Source: Antedon mediterranea (lineage: Eukaryota > Echinodermata > Crinoidea > Comatulida > Antedonidae). From it: a stretch of DNA of 64,000 nt. The translations under genes were made by a program, and so were the position numbers. The notes below the pieces were generated by a model, which was not told the DNA's origin, made no database searches, and saw only the letters and a program-made list of their open reading frames with translations. This document shows, one piece after another, positions 11,045-23,600 of this stretch; position 1 is the stretch's first letter, and every line of letters begins with the position of its first letter. The DNA is taken from positions 31,315,001 to 31,379,000 of the forward strand of contig NC_092673.1 of assembly GCF_964355755.1 (NCBI RefSeq), in the 5' to 3' direction.

Positions 11045-14000
11045 ATATTTACAAAATCCTTGCTGCTATGTTTAATAGAATTAAAAGAACATCTTATGAT
11101 CAGAATCCTCCGCAACATAAATTTTCAAGATGTAGGCACACTGATCGACAATATTACAGAACATTGGTAAGTTTTTATCCACACCTATAGAATAGACACA
11201 GTAAAAATGATTACCATGATCATTTTAATAATGTAAAATACCATAATGTATTTACTTATTTTTATGTACATCTTAATTTGATGTAATTTTGATATATTTT
11301 TATCTTTTGGTAATTTTGAATAAATTGAATCGAAATTGAATAAAAATAATGGCATCACAGCGCTGGGCCACTTCTCTATTTATTCTAAAAATATTTTAAT
11401 CTACTTCTTTAAAGTTGGTCACAATTTGACATAGATACAACTTTTTCACTCTTTCTTGATTTGTAATTGGTAACCATGTGAACAAAAGTAATAATAATTA
11501 AAGCTTCTGTGATGCACCCACTTTGTGCGATATCAACGGGACAATCATAGTGATTCTGCCAAAAAAAGAAACGCACTTCAGCAACAAGACAATGACAGAC
11601 TGTACAAGCAAGTGTACAATGTTTGTAAATTACCACTATTTATTAGATAGTCCTACAAAACTAGGCACCGTCTACGAGAGGACATTTGGCGCAAGCTATT
11701 TTTTTTACTTTTATCATAACATAGAATGTACATTTAAGACAAAGAATGACCTGGTTTAATGTTTTTAAAGTAATACAGTATATTCATTATTTTCACAAAA
11801 CGTAAAAAACCTACCTACCTATGACTATAGTTTAGCATATTTTGACTCGGCAATAATTATTAATATTTAAATTGCAAGTTATTATATCCCTCGGATTTTG
11901 TGAAAAGTTGATACTTGATTAATGGGAAAACATTCTAGTTTTATGCTTTTTTATGCTTAATTAAATATAACAAACAATTGATTTTACAATGTACGCCTGG
12001 AGCTAAATTTGTTCTCAATTGTTATATAGTCATGTGACGTTATGTCATAACAATAGAGGGCGTAGAGAAATGGAAAACGCCATATTTCGCCAAATAGGGT
12101 TCTATATTTAGCTTTTATATTAAATAGAACCACAAAATGTTTTTAGACAAATAATGTTCAGAATTTGCAATTGATTGTTTCTTTGGTGCTTTTTTTCTTA
12201 GTCGATTGTAGTAAGATTAAGCCACTGCTACTGTTAGGCCTTTCCATCTATCGCAGACTAGCCTATCGTAACAGACCTACAGGGGTTTCCTATTATCAAT
12301 GACGTGTTAATAGAAACCATAAGTACGGTTTACGGTTAAGAAAACTTGCCACAAGATGAGGTTAGCTGATGTATTATAATATCAATTTTGTTTTTAATAA
12401 TCACTAGGATAACAATGTTGATAAAATCATTGTTGGAATTCATCAACTGAATTTCTATTGATAATGAAATTGGAAATTGTAAAGAGGACAGGCCTTAGGC
12501 TGACTATCGCAAGCTAGCCTGTTAACAGGGCTAGAGGGTATTCCATTTAAACCCTTTCATGACACCATTTTGTTTATATTAGGTCACCGAAACTGCTACA
12601 AAATTATAAATTGCTGTATTATATTAGCTTTATCTAATAATGAATAGGGTAATAACAATTGGTAAATTAAATAATGTTCGAATTCTCCATTGAATTTCTT
12701 TTGATAAATGAAATTCTAAAGACGATCATCAGGCCTAGGGCTAGATAAAACCAGAGTGTATAGTACTGTAGGCCTACGTTAGAGCACTGAAAGCCTGATT
12801 TTAAATCAAATAAAATAAATGTGTGCATTTTAATACGACACAAGCAATGACAGGTCTCATACACATGACTCTCACTAAGCTACAGTCCCATAGCTTTACA
12901 CCATATCTTTTCTGTATTGTCAGAGAGTTGCCTGTAAGTAAGGTAGGCCTAATTATTAGTATTTTTATGTCATTACAGTGTATCTGATGAGCAAGATAAT
13001 GCAAGAGGTCAGGATACACTAACGGGTAAGTGGGAATTCCAGAAATTACTACGTTTCCAAAGTAATGGTCAAATAAGCACTGCACTGTTGAAAAATTGCA
13101 ATAATTATCTGACCATTCTTATTTGTAGTGTTATTTGAAAGTTGTAGTTAATTATTTAATGTATTCAAATAAAAGCAATTCAATGTCAACTTTACTTACC
13201 TACACCCTCTCCAAATCTGTGTGTTTTCTATACTTTTAGACAACAAAACCTGCCAACTGGGTGAACGCAAAATAAACACATCTCTGGAAACTTTGAACAA
13301 TCTTGGAATTACGAATGCAAAAGAGTTAGTCAGGGTTACTTTTGGTGTATGTATTGCATTTTATTTAAATTGAATTAGGTATTTTTTTATTTAATAAATA
13401 ATACAAAGTGTACAGTACTAATGTAACCATTGCACTTCTTGCATTACCCCAGGTCCCCTTTCATATCACCTACTGTAGCAAAATTCTGAAATTTTACTGT
13501 GTTTTATATAAAGTGTAATCCAGCGGTGTGTGTAAATTGATGCATATGATGTGTGTCGCAGTGTATGTAAACTTTCCGCTAGACGATGAAAAAGGGGTAC
13601 ATTATACTTACACTTACAGTAGGTCATAATAGCATGGCTTGATATGAAATACTCTGTACTATGAAACCTCAATAGGCCACTGTTGGTAGACAATGACATT
13701 ATGAACTAAGGTAAGTTGCTTAGCATATGGTATAGAAATCCCGTATTAATAGCTGTAATAAAAATAAATAACTATTAAATAAATGGTAATGTAGTTCCTT
13801 TTCTGATTTTTTTTAGCTTGGTGAAACAGAATATTGGAAGATTGTTGACAAGAATAATATCAATATTGACCCAGAGACGAATGTTGAAAACAAGCCTTAC
13901 TTTAAAGTCGTCCCAAAAAGTAAGTAAAGAAACGCATCTAAAGAGTAGAGGCCGCATAACATATAAATTGTGCAGTAGAAAATTACAAAAGAAACAATGC

Positions 14001-14446
14001 TTCTTTCAAGAAAATGAATTGAAGTCATTTAACAATAGCTCACTGAGTTTACTGTACCTGCCCATACCCTTTTGCTAGCCGAACTAACTTTCCAATAAGG
14101 TTTATTGCAAATACATCGATTTCGCGAGAAACGTCATTGCAGAATGCATGATGGGAAGGGTTTGGCAAGCGTACAATACAAACTTTATATACTGGTGGTG
14201 GAGCTATTGCTCCCAAACCCTTCCCATTATGCATCGCTTACGCAATTTACGATAAACCCAATTGATGGTTAGTACTACTGTGGATTTCACAAGCCAAAAA
14301 AAGATCATGACCGTCTAGTCTAATTGTTTTATATTCAGGGCTATTTATTGACATACCTTTTTTTTTTTTTTTTTCCAGGTAATTCTATGCAATTTTCAGC
14401 TAATAGAGGGCTTCCATCAGACATAGAACACATCACCTCAATGTGA
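11045..14446 (+). CDS. Unidentified five-exon gene, 3' part (about 148 aa visible)
   Basis: I do not recognise this protein. Five plus-strand exons join in one open frame: 11045-11166, 12979-13025, 13240-13346, 13817-13919 and 14379-14446 (stop TGA). Each has AG before it and GT after it (gtaagt, gtaag, gtatgt, gtaagt). The phases match at all four junctions and the total is 149 codons, which is hard to get by chance. The first exon is leucine-rich and helical (LLLCLIELKEHLMIRIL). Later exons are hydrophilic (SLETLNNLGITNAKELV, GETEYWKIVDKNNI, NKPYFKVVPKSNS), and the protein ends in DIEHITSM. The start is uncertain: the first exon opens in phase 0, so an upstream exon may exist, or translation may begin at the ATG at 11096. 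The last intron holds a small palindromic MITE (14095-14262). No signal peptide or known domain is evident. Confidence 0.55.
12190..12740. repeat. Diverged tandem duplication of about 280 bp
   Basis: Two successive blocks share an ordered set of motifs: aggcct..., a 'ctatcgcagactagcct' / 'ctatcgcaagctagcct' segment, 'caatgttgataaaatcattg'-type AT-rich DNA, 'aattccat tgaatttctttt', then 'aaattgtaaagaggac' / 'aaattctaaagacgat'. The copies lie at about 12190-12485 and 12486-12740, inside the first intron of the plus-strand gene. Confidence 0.5.
14095..14262. mobile_element. Small palindromic MITE in an intron
   Basis: The inner arms are gcatgatgggaagggtttgg and ccaaacccttcccattatgc. The outer arms (ggtttattgcaaat and acgcaatttacgataaacc) also pair loosely. 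About 168 bp, non-coding, in the last intron of the plus-strand gene. Confidence 0.6.
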
Positions 14447-14552
14447 CCACCATTTACAGTGCCTACAACCTGCAACAACTAACATGACAACCAACAACCT
14501 GTCAGTGGCAGATCCAGGATTTTGATAGGGGGTGGTGGGGGTTGTCCAGGGT

Positions 14553-14879
14553 GCGATTTTTATTTCGTACATAAGTTGGGGACCTCTTTGTGAAGGACAG
14601 CTGAACTTCTTCCTAAATATCACTAAACCTAACCCTCTAAATAATCTCTCTCATTATAAAGTAAAAGAAGTTGCTTATGGGACTCGAAATCCATACATTG
14701 ACATGTAAAGTCCATAGCCTAATCCACTCGACTACACAGACGGCTAGACAGAAAGCATTTGCATTAGTGAATTGTTGTTAGATCAATTCTTACGTCACAC
14801 CTTGACTAATGAATATTCATGTTTATTTTTTGACATTTCATGAGGGGTCCCGAACTTATGTACGAAAAGAAATATCGCA
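14553..14879. mobile_element. Long-inverted-repeat element with 8-9 bp target duplication, copy 1
   Basis: The left end GCGATTTTTATTTCGTACAT and the right end (complement TGCGATATTTCTTTTCGTAC) are inverted repeats that continue into acataagttggggacc. The flanks are TCCAGGGT on both sides (14545-14552 and 14880-14887), a direct duplication of the target. The ends are the same as those of the element at 17955-18840. The inside holds a tRNA-like segment on the minus strand (about 14750-14680) with a perfect A-box (TAGTCGAGTGG) and a near B-box (TTTCGAGTCC). Long inverted repeats and a duplication near 9 bp point to a Mutator-like origin; that is inference. Confidence 0.75.
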
Positions 14880-14887
14880 TCCAGGGT

Positions 14888-15299
14888 CTAAGAATTAAAG
14901 TGCTTAATTTAAAAACTAATGTCCTATCATTTGAATTGCAATTTTTAAAATACGTGCCTTACTATAAGATATCGTTAGATTCCTCAACTTTGTTTTGGCC
15001 TTCTATGACTAGTATGAGAGTATAATTTGTTTAGAGTGCCTAATAACGATACACCGAACACCTTACAAAAATTGTAAATCTTGTTTCTCAAATAATCCAT
15101 TGGTTTTGATTAAGTTAGACATTTTATAAAGATTTGGCAAATATTCAGTTAGGATCAAACATAAACATGTTTGCTTTTCTTTCCTTGTATGGGAGGAGGA
15201 GGTGTGGTTGTTAAGTAACAGTAAAATGTCTCGGGCCATTGCACTCTTAAACACATTCAGATGGTGCTATAGGGGTACATGTACATAGTTATTGTACTA
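14888..15299. other. No feature recognised
   Basis: AT-rich non-coding DNA between two transposons; open frames here are short and have no recognisable motifs. Confidence 0.4.
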
Positions 15300-15807
15300 C
15301 AGTAGAACCTGTGTTTTACGTACCCTGATTTTACGTTCCCTCGATTTTACGTACGCTTAAAATAACCGATGACGTCATCATTTTCTTACATTGAGGGCGC
15401 AATTTAACAACAACAAAGCACACAAAGCCACAATCATGGCTGTGTGAGTAATTCTGCTGTTTGTGGGACAAGCTACGCACGTGCATTCCCCCTAAAGCAG
15501 CGACTGTTTTTATTGATAGAAAACAATTATATTTTACACTTTATTTAAACATCGTACAGCCTGTATATACTGTACTTTTCTAGTTAGGTCTCACATCTTG
15601 CTAGGCCTGCTAGCCTGGCCTGAATAGTCTAGGCAAGGCCTAGGTCTAGCTAGTGACCACCTGCATACTGTACAGAAGTAGGCAAACACGGCTAGCTACG
15701 ATCTCTACGTATTTGGGGTCAATTTAAGGTCAACATTGATTTTACGAATCCCTTGTTTTACGTACGCCTTTCGGTCCCGTACCGTACGTAAAATGGAGGT
15801 TCTACTG
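15300..15807. mobile_element. Pogo/Tigger-like MITE
   Basis: The ends are CAGTAGAACCTGTGTTTTAC on the left and the complement CAGTAGAACCTCCATTTTAC on the right. A TA dinucleotide flanks both sides (15298-15299 and 15808-15809). The CAGTAGAACC start and TA target are characteristic of pogo/Tigger members of the Tc1/mariner superfamily. About 508 bp with no transposase frame, so it is non-autonomous. It carries internal tacgta-rich repeats and TAGGCCTA motifs. Confidence 0.8.
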
Positions 15808-15872
15808 TATCTTGGTGTAAAGAAGTTTACCAATTATAAAAAGTGTGCCATAAATAGGAGCATTAATTGGTG

Positions 15873-16299
15873 TTAAAGAACAACTTGACCGAGGACCATA
15901 TTTTAACAACGTATTAGGGATGTACATATAATTTCAGAACAATCCCGAAATTAAGGACTATCGCTGCACGCGCTCGCCGTACAGCTGTCACTGTAAATTG
16001 CTGTGACGTCACAGGTGCATCTAAAAATTTACGTAACGAGTTTTCTGGCAAATCGCAAACATTTCTAGTAACCAAACTTTGTAAATAAATCCTAAAAAAT
16101 ATAAATGTTGACTTTTTTATTGTTTCTTTTGCTTATCTAGACTCATTAAGTAGATTTTGAGATGCACCTGTGAAGTCACAGCAATTTACAGCGACGGCTG
16201 TACGGCGAGCGCGTGCGGTGATATCCTTAATCTCGCGATTGTTCTGAAATCATATGTATACGTTGTAAAAATATGGTCTTCGGTCAGGTTGTCCTTTAA
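15873..16299. mobile_element. Long-inverted-repeat MITE with TTAA ends
   Basis: The arms extend about 150 bp. The left starts TTAAAGAACAACTTGACCGA and the right ends gtcaggttgtcctttaa. Inner arms match through 'cgctcgccgtacagctgtc' and 'gacggctgtacggcgagcg', and through gcatctaaaa and agatgcacctg. TTAA lies at both borders, compatible with a piggyBac-type target, but the superfamily is not proven. Non-coding. Confidence 0.7.
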
Positions 16300-17142
16300 G
16301 TGAGTGATCACACTCTCACCCCTCAAACGACAAGGCCTGATCTCCGATTAACATGTATAGTAAAGAAGTACAGTACAGATAAGTTTAATAATTCTTCAGA
16401 CTTAAAATTCATTTTTTATGCAAATTTATTACAGTAACAAACAATTTTTTATTTCAAAGTTTTTTTTATGTTGATGTATTGTACAGGATGTTATCGTTAA
16501 ATAAAGTTTAAATTAATAAAGGGAATTACAAACCTTCGCTAATTATATTATCACAATTTAAATGTTTGCATTTATCTGCATTAATAAAGTAAAATTATTT
16601 ATACAATATTATATTTGCAAATTAATCTCAAATCCAGTATGCTGCTAGTTAGTACAGTTAGGTAGACATGCAGACAGGCAGGTATTTTATCAAATATTAA
16701 AAATAATTTAGCTCTAGGCCTAGGCTAGGCCTCTATTAATATTAGTTATTATTACAGTTTACGATTTTAATGCTACAGAAACAGAAACAGTCATGAATAC
16801 AAAAATAACATAGCGTTTTCAAGGGATTTATTTCAGGACACCATGTTAATTAAAATAATCGTACTGTATGAGAAAACAAATTAGGGTTAGGTATAGGCTA
16901 AGCCTACTGTAAATGTTCTTAAAAGATTGGCCTACAATTTACATTGAAAAAAATGTGAATTCATTATCAATCATCACAAATTATAAACACGAATTAGGCT
17001 ACTACAAAGGCCTACTTAAACTGCAATTTACTGTGTATATGCCTAGCTAGGCTAGTAGAGGCCTATACTACAGTATTATAGCCTAGCCTAGGACAAGACA
17101 GGGGGCATTCCTAACCAATTACTAGGCTACCTGTAGGCCTAA
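16300..17142. other. No gene; dense TAGGCCTA motifs
   Basis: Non-coding DNA. From about 16700 to 17140 it is unusually rich in the palindrome TAGGCCTA and its fragments (ctaggcctaggct and similar). The same motif clusters at 15600-15660, 19000-19230, 50140-50210 and 62700-62740. Confidence 0.5.
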
Positions 17143-17150
17143 CCTAACTA

Positions 17151-18982
17151 CGGGTGCAGGTCAAGTCGGCCCCAAACCGTGTCGGCCAAAGTCAAGTCGG
17201 CCCAACGTCCAGTCGGCCCCAAGTCAACTCGGCCTCAAGTCAACTCGGCCAAAAACTAATCTGTCAACTCGGCCACAATAAAGTATGGAACGCAAACAGC
17301 TTAATATTATTATGATTATTACTATTCACGCTTTAAAAAAAATGAAGAAATAAAAAATATAATATAATAATAATACCATATAAAAAAATGATCTCATTAT
17401 CCGATATGAATAGAAGTACCCGTGCAGGTAGGCCTACCGCATTTTAGTAAATCGAAGACGTAGGCCTACATTCCACCATTTGGCCATAGAAAAAATTATC
17501 GTACATATCGTTTTTGTCCATGATTTGGGTTTTTAAAAAAGGGGAATCCCCAGCGAAAATACCGCGCAGGGAGGCGCAGCTACGAATGGGTCTCAGATGT
17601 TGTCGCCTAATCAAATGCATACACTGAAGAAATCTACGCGTGATTCAACAATGGAGTTAACATTATTTTATACATTAATGATTCAACCAAACAATCTTAT
17701 TACACCTAATAATAAATGTCCTCGCATATCGGACATGTTTATTGAATTTTGACGCACAAACGAACATACGCGCCCACGTACGTGCATCATCATTATTGGG
17801 CCTACAATGTGTTCCTATTTATTATCCAAATGTTCATTATAATCATTAATAATAAAATAGTATGAATGCTTAATAATCAATCAAAAATGTGAATAAATAT
17901 TATTTTATCAATCCCCTTCATTTGCACTTTTTGCGTTCCATACTTTAACGGGGCGCGATTTTTTTTTTTGTACATAAGTTGGGGACCCCTTCATGAAACG
18001 TCACAAAATAAACATGAATAATTCATCAGTTAAATTTGTTGTTCCGTGTGCACCCAAGCGTAAAGCAACAAGAAGTGATTACACAACTGCGATAACTTTC
18101 TACAGTAGGCCTAGGATTCTAAGTCAATTCACGTGATTGCCTTCGCGCACTCTTCTTCACACAAAATGCGTCGAGTCGAGGCTAATCAACAGCTAGGCAA
18201 GACATTAAACTAAGTAGTAATTCATTGGACATAGCCCAAAGAAAGCTTAGACCCACAAGAATAAAGAATGTGTATAATTTGTGTACTGTATTTTTTTAAT
18301 TCTGCTATTTTATTATCAAACAATATGCATGTACTCAAAGGAACTTTAAAAATGCGCGTACCGTATATGAACACATGAGATGGGAAGATTTGACCCACAA
18401 GAATAAAAAATGTATTTTTGTGTAATGTTTATTTTTGCTGACTTATTACTCGGATTGTGTCATACCTAACACACACACGTCACACAAACCCACACAGCTA
18501 CTACTAGAATAGACATGGGTTTAGAGACTAATAATTAGGCCTAATAGTATTAATAGAAACTATAGTTTTAACACGTAATTCTTTAGTAATAAATTATATT
18601 AAAAACACCATAAACTAAAGGCTGATTATTTCAACAATCCACACAAAACGCCGCTATTCTTCTATGAAATCGCACGCCACAACAGCGGAGATAGGCCTAG
18701 AATCGTACCGCACTTGTGTAATCACTTCTTGTTGCTATACGCTTGGGTGCACACGGAACAAGAAAATTTAACTGATGAATTATTCATGTTTATTTTGTGA
18801 CGTTTCATGAGGGGGTCCCCAACTTATGTAAAAAAATCGCTAACGGGGCCGAGTTGACCAATTTTTTGACCGAGTTGACTCGGGGCCGACTTGACTCGGG
18901 GCCGACTTGACTCGGGGCCGACTTGACTCGGGGCCGACTTGACTTTGGCCGAGACGGTTTAGGGCCGACTTGGATCGAAATC
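17151..18982. mobile_element. hAT-like element with tandem-motif inverted ends, copy 1
   Basis: The terminal inverted repeats are themselves arrays of a motif close to CAAGTCGGCCCC (left, 17158-17290) and its complement GGGGCCGACTTG (right, 18845-18975). The flanks carry CCTAACTA on both sides (17143-17150 and 18983-18990 by direct reading), an 8-bp target duplication as in hAT transposons. No transposase is visible. A second element (17955-18840) is inserted inside. A shorter sister copy lies at 20899-21693; the two share internal blocks, for example cgcagggaggcgcagctacg at about 17565 and 21412. Confidence 0.8.
17955..18840. mobile_element. Nested long-TIR element with 9-bp target duplication, copy 2
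   Basis: Inverted repeats of at least 140 bp: the left begins GCGATTTTTTTTTTTGTACA and the right ends tgtaaaaaaatcgc. The arms run inward through cataagttgggga, aataaacatgaataattcat and gtgcacccaagcgta, with the matching complement on the other side. TAACGGGGC occurs directly before and after (17946-17954 and 18841-18849), a 9-bp target duplication. The uninterrupted site ctttaacggggccaagttga is present in the sister host element at about 21630, so this is a genuine insertion. Long TIRs plus a 9-bp duplication suggest a Mutator-like (MULE) non-autonomous element. Confidence 0.8.
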
Positions 18983-20651
18983 CCTAACTACTAGCTAGCC
19001 TACTACTAGGCCTACCGCCTAGACCTCTGTCTGCTTGTGAGGGCTAGGCCTGGCCTCTATTCTGCCTAGGCCTAGTAGAGTAGGGCCTGGCCCAACTGGC
19101 TAGTAGTAGGCCTACTCTCTCTACTCTAGCCTAGCCTACCTAGAATAAAGTATAGCCTAGCTAGGCCTGGGCATGGCTATTATAGGCTAGGCCTACAGTA
19201 CTACTATTCTAGGCTAGTCCTACTTTCTACTCTAGCGAAGTGGAGGAATCTTAATATTTGTTAGACCAACAAAAATTAGGAAATAAGCACGTGAAATGTT
19301 TCTTACCAATATAAGAGGTTTGTTTTTTGTTTTTCGAAAACCCGCGCTCTCGATGTAGTGCGCCACCTACAATTTTCAAATTCTTAACTTTAAAAAAATA
19401 CTTGTTCTTTTCCAATTTTTGGTAAACTGAATAACTTTTTTATGTGTGAATGAAAATGGCATACCGTATTCAACAAAATTTTGTTAGGATGAAAATATAT
19501 ACGGTATATGTAATATAGGCTAGTGAAAGTGAATTTAAGATCATTTTTTCACTGGTAAAATATTTTCTTTGTATAATTTTGTTGTATTTTTGCATTCTGT
19601 TTTTTTTACAACCAGCAACTTTTCATTTTTCTCTTGTCTTGTTGGTCCAGGCTTTTACAATTTTTCTCATTTTTATTTTAAATTTTGGTAATATACACAG
19701 GGAAATGCCATGCCGTAGTCTTCTAGATTAAATTAAAACTGGCGCCGCTTAACAAAGCCTGATCATTGAGCCAGAAACAAAATAATTGTCAGAGCTTACT
19801 ACAGAGAAGTTTAGGTGACTGATGATGATAATATGGAGTTGAATTAATTAATTAACAACTCCCTGATGATGTATTTGTTCTACTGGACACATGATGGATT
19901 GAAATCACCATAACACACAGGTTTGACAACAAAACTCAACAATCTGAGTGACATTTAGGTGTTATACTATAGTATAAATATTAATATTTTAACTTAATAA
20001 CGATGGATGTACAGTATACAAATACAAAAATACATACAGCACCCTTCTATTCTAGACCTTTCAAGAAATGATTTACTTCAAAACTATATCTTAGTAATCG
20101 CAGGGCGCGGACTAAAGAATTGAAAGAAAATAAATCCAGTAAAATAAAAGACAAATGTTATAATCGCCTGACCGCATTTATATAGAGTTGGGTAGCTGAG
20201 TGGTCTAGTGGTCCAGTCTACTCAGCTGTAAATGAGTACCTGTGTGAAATTTAGTAATTTGAGTAAAATGAGCTTCTAACAGCTCATTTCTCTACATTTA
20301 GAGATGAATACAGGACTTACCTTACCTTTAATTACCTTTCAAATAAATAAATCTCTGTACAGACAGAGTTATAAAACAAAATTTACCTTTACCCTTTTAC
20401 TAACAAAGGGTCCAATAATAAGTTTGATGATAATATAAAACATCCTAAAGATGAACAAATTAAGTTTGAATGATTTGCAGAGTTAGCTTAAAGGAATTGG
20501 AAACTGAGCTTTGAACATTTTTATAGTGTTAATATTCAGATTTTTGTTTTAATGATAGACTTGAATCTGAGCTTCACTCGTTTGCAAGATGGTTTCATTT
20601 CAAGACTTCTGACAGAGACCTGAAGAATTAGCTCCATTCTGTTTCCAGAAT
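18983..20651. other. Intergenic, 3' flank of gene A
   Basis: No coding region is supported. It starts with a TAGGCCTA-rich block (19000-19230). At about 20190-20240 the plus strand has a perfect A-box (TGGTCTAGTGG) but no B-box, so it may be a SINE remnant. The 3' untranslated region of gene A should fall at its right end, but I see only one AATAAA on the minus strand close by, and it overlaps the stop codon of gene A near 20650. Confidence 0.4.
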
Positions 20652-23600
20652 TTATTGTTTTGTTTTCTTCACTTTTTTGTTTTTCTTGCCAACTATTTTC
20701 ATTAGGTCTTTAGACATGTAGTAGGGTTTATCTGGTGAGCCATCATGGCGTTCCAAATCTTCCACTAAAAGAGAAGGTGTTATAATATGAAACATTGCTC
20801 TAATCATCATCTGGAGAAAGCAGAAACATAAAATAAAATAATAGATAATCAGGAGGATATTTAATGTTTTAGTACAAATATAGCTACTGTATTTATCTGG
20901 GTGCAGGTCAAGTCGGCCCCAAACCGTCTCGGCCAAAGTCAAGTCGGCCCCACGTCAAGTCGGCCCCAAGTCAACTCGGCCTCAAATCAACTCGGCCTCA
21001 AGTCAACTCGGCCTCACGTCAACTCGGCCAAAAACTAATCGGTCAACTCGGCCACAATAAAGTATGGAACGCAAAAAGTACTTAATGTTATTATGATTAT
21101 TACTAGGCCTAGAGGCCTATCCACTCTAAAAAATGAAGAAATAAAAAATATAATATAATTAAATAATATCATATAAATAAATGAACTCATTGCCGATATG
21201 AATAGAAGTACCCGCGTGTTACAAAAACATGTGCAGGTAGGCCTACCGCATTTAGTAAATCGAAGACGGAGACCTACGTTCCATCACATTTGGCCATAGA
21301 AAAAATGATCGTACATCGTTTTTGTCCATGCTTTGCATTTTAAAAAAGGGGAATCCCCGGTCAGCGAAAACACATAGCAGTTGTAGATATCGAAAAAGCT
21401 GCCAAACGCGCAGGGAGGCGCAGCTACGAATTGTTTTCAATTGTGCAATTTGAAATTTTATTAAACGTAAATAAAGGAAAGTTGGTGAAATCATTCCTAT
21501 TTTTGTTGCTAAATATATTATTGTCTAAATATTAATATTCATTAAAAGTCAGAATTATTCATAGTTAAAAAATTGTGAAGAAATATTATTTTATCAATCC
21601 CCTTCATTTGCACTTTTTGCGTTCCATACTTTAACGGGGCCAAGTTGAGTTGACTTTGGCCGAGACGGTTTAGGGCCGACTTGGATCGAAATCATTTATC
21701 TCATAGCTTCTACATTGAGGCTTGGTGCACTGAAAATAGACCACAGCTGTCTCTTGATATAGTCCAGTGTAGATATTCATCGGAATATTGGCAAGCTTGT
21801 TTTAAGGTTTTTACATCCAAAATTTTCTCATTCTTTACTGTGTTCTGGGTTTACACACAACTCCAATATGAGTTTTGAAGAAATATTCAATAAGTACAAT
21901 TTATATCAGAGGTCCAATACTTACAGAAACATAAGAATAACGTATCAATAGCCATATCATACACGCTGAAGAATCCTTTTGCAATAACATACGACCCAAC
22001 ACCAATAGTCTAAAAAAGAAGTAAAAATATAACATTATTCTTCATGCAGAACTTATGTATAGAATGACCTAAAAAAAAAGTAGGATATAGTGTCTTTATA
22101 ATGTAATTTCATAAAAATGGTTGAAGTCTAAAAAGCACAAACAAATATGCTTATTTCCTTACTATGATTGGCAGCCAATAATAGTTCACATCAGGTGCGG
22201 GAACGTATTCTGCCACAATAGTGATGCTGTTCGTAAAATAATAGAACGAACATACGGAGCACAGAAACACAACAAACAATACACCAAGGAATAAGAGGAA
22301 ATCTGTCAGCTGATTGACAACAAAAACTCTGAAGTAAAACAAACAAAAGGCACAATTAAAACACAATTATCAGTTGATTCCCATATTTCTAACAGCATTA
22401 AATGTACTGCAGAATACTGATGTCAATAGGCTCATACCATGCATTTAACTCCTAATATTAAAATAACCTTCAAAATAATATGTTTCTTTGTTTTGTTTGT
22501 TTTATCTTTATACTGGGTGACCTCTTCAGTCAAAGACTGATCTCCCAGAGTGATCAGTGGCTGTGATGTACTAATACACCGGGGTAACCCCCTACTCGTC
22601 TCGAAAGATGTACTAGGTTCTTTAAAGTGCACACGAGCTAGATGTGTACACTGGACCTACGGTTTATAGTCCTTATCCGAGAAGACTCGTTCTACCACCA
22701 GAACCATGGAGTGAGTGAGCCTCGAACCCCTGCCGATGTTATGGCTACGTAATTACGGTTCCACTGTCTTAACCGCTCGGCCACTCACTCACTCACTTAT
22801 CTTACTACTGTATACTACAGTATCATATGGGATGGTGGCTACTGAATAAGGTTTAACCTGTGTATCTGGCATAAACATAATATTTTATAAGAAAAATCAG
22901 AGGAGACGCATCCAACTCAACCCCTTTAGATCAACCTCTAACAATGGTTAGGTTGGCTATAATTCATTGTCATTGCAATTGGTTGAATTCTAACCTATCT
23001 CTACATGCTTTCGTATGTTTCTTGAACCGGTATAAGTTCTTATGAGAAATTCTAGTAGAAAGCAAGATATGATAAATTCCTCTAAAGTAAACTGTAATTG
23101 GATATACAATTAAAAATGGCAACATTAACAATGTGGAAAGAGATAATACCTTAGGAAATTTCGCAACAGAAGAAAAAAGGCTTTCTTTGCGGATGTACAG
23201 AAGTTCTTGCCGTAAACAGCAATCTAAAATAAATAAAAATATTAAAAAAGAAAATAAAACTGTTGCGTTCAATTATAAAGTCAATGGAAATAGATAACAT
23301 AGTTCTTATCAGCAGTCCACATTCAAATTTCAGCCCTGCATCAAAGAAATTCCTCTTCCACTTAATTTTTAATAAAAATTTATTAATGGTAAAATTCTGG
23401 CAATATTTTCATTCATTTATTTTCACAAAACATGACTCGCCATGTTATCTACGTTGCAGGCCTCTGAGTGATTGCACATGAATGAATATAAAGACCATAA
23501 CCAAATTGTTAAGAGTGGTCGGCGACAATTATATTTCTTGGCCTAACAAGAAGTTTGAAGAAGAAGTATGAAATGTATCTTCCCACATTCCCACAAAGTA

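Noticed and set aside
11523-11759. 78-aa open frame within the first intron of the plus-strand gene
   Set aside because: It is not phase-compatible with the neighbouring exons and lacks a good acceptor; the exon chain works without it.
20190-20260. tRNA gene candidate with A-box TGGTCTAGTGG
   Set aside because: No B-box and no acceptor pairing; at best a SINE remnant.
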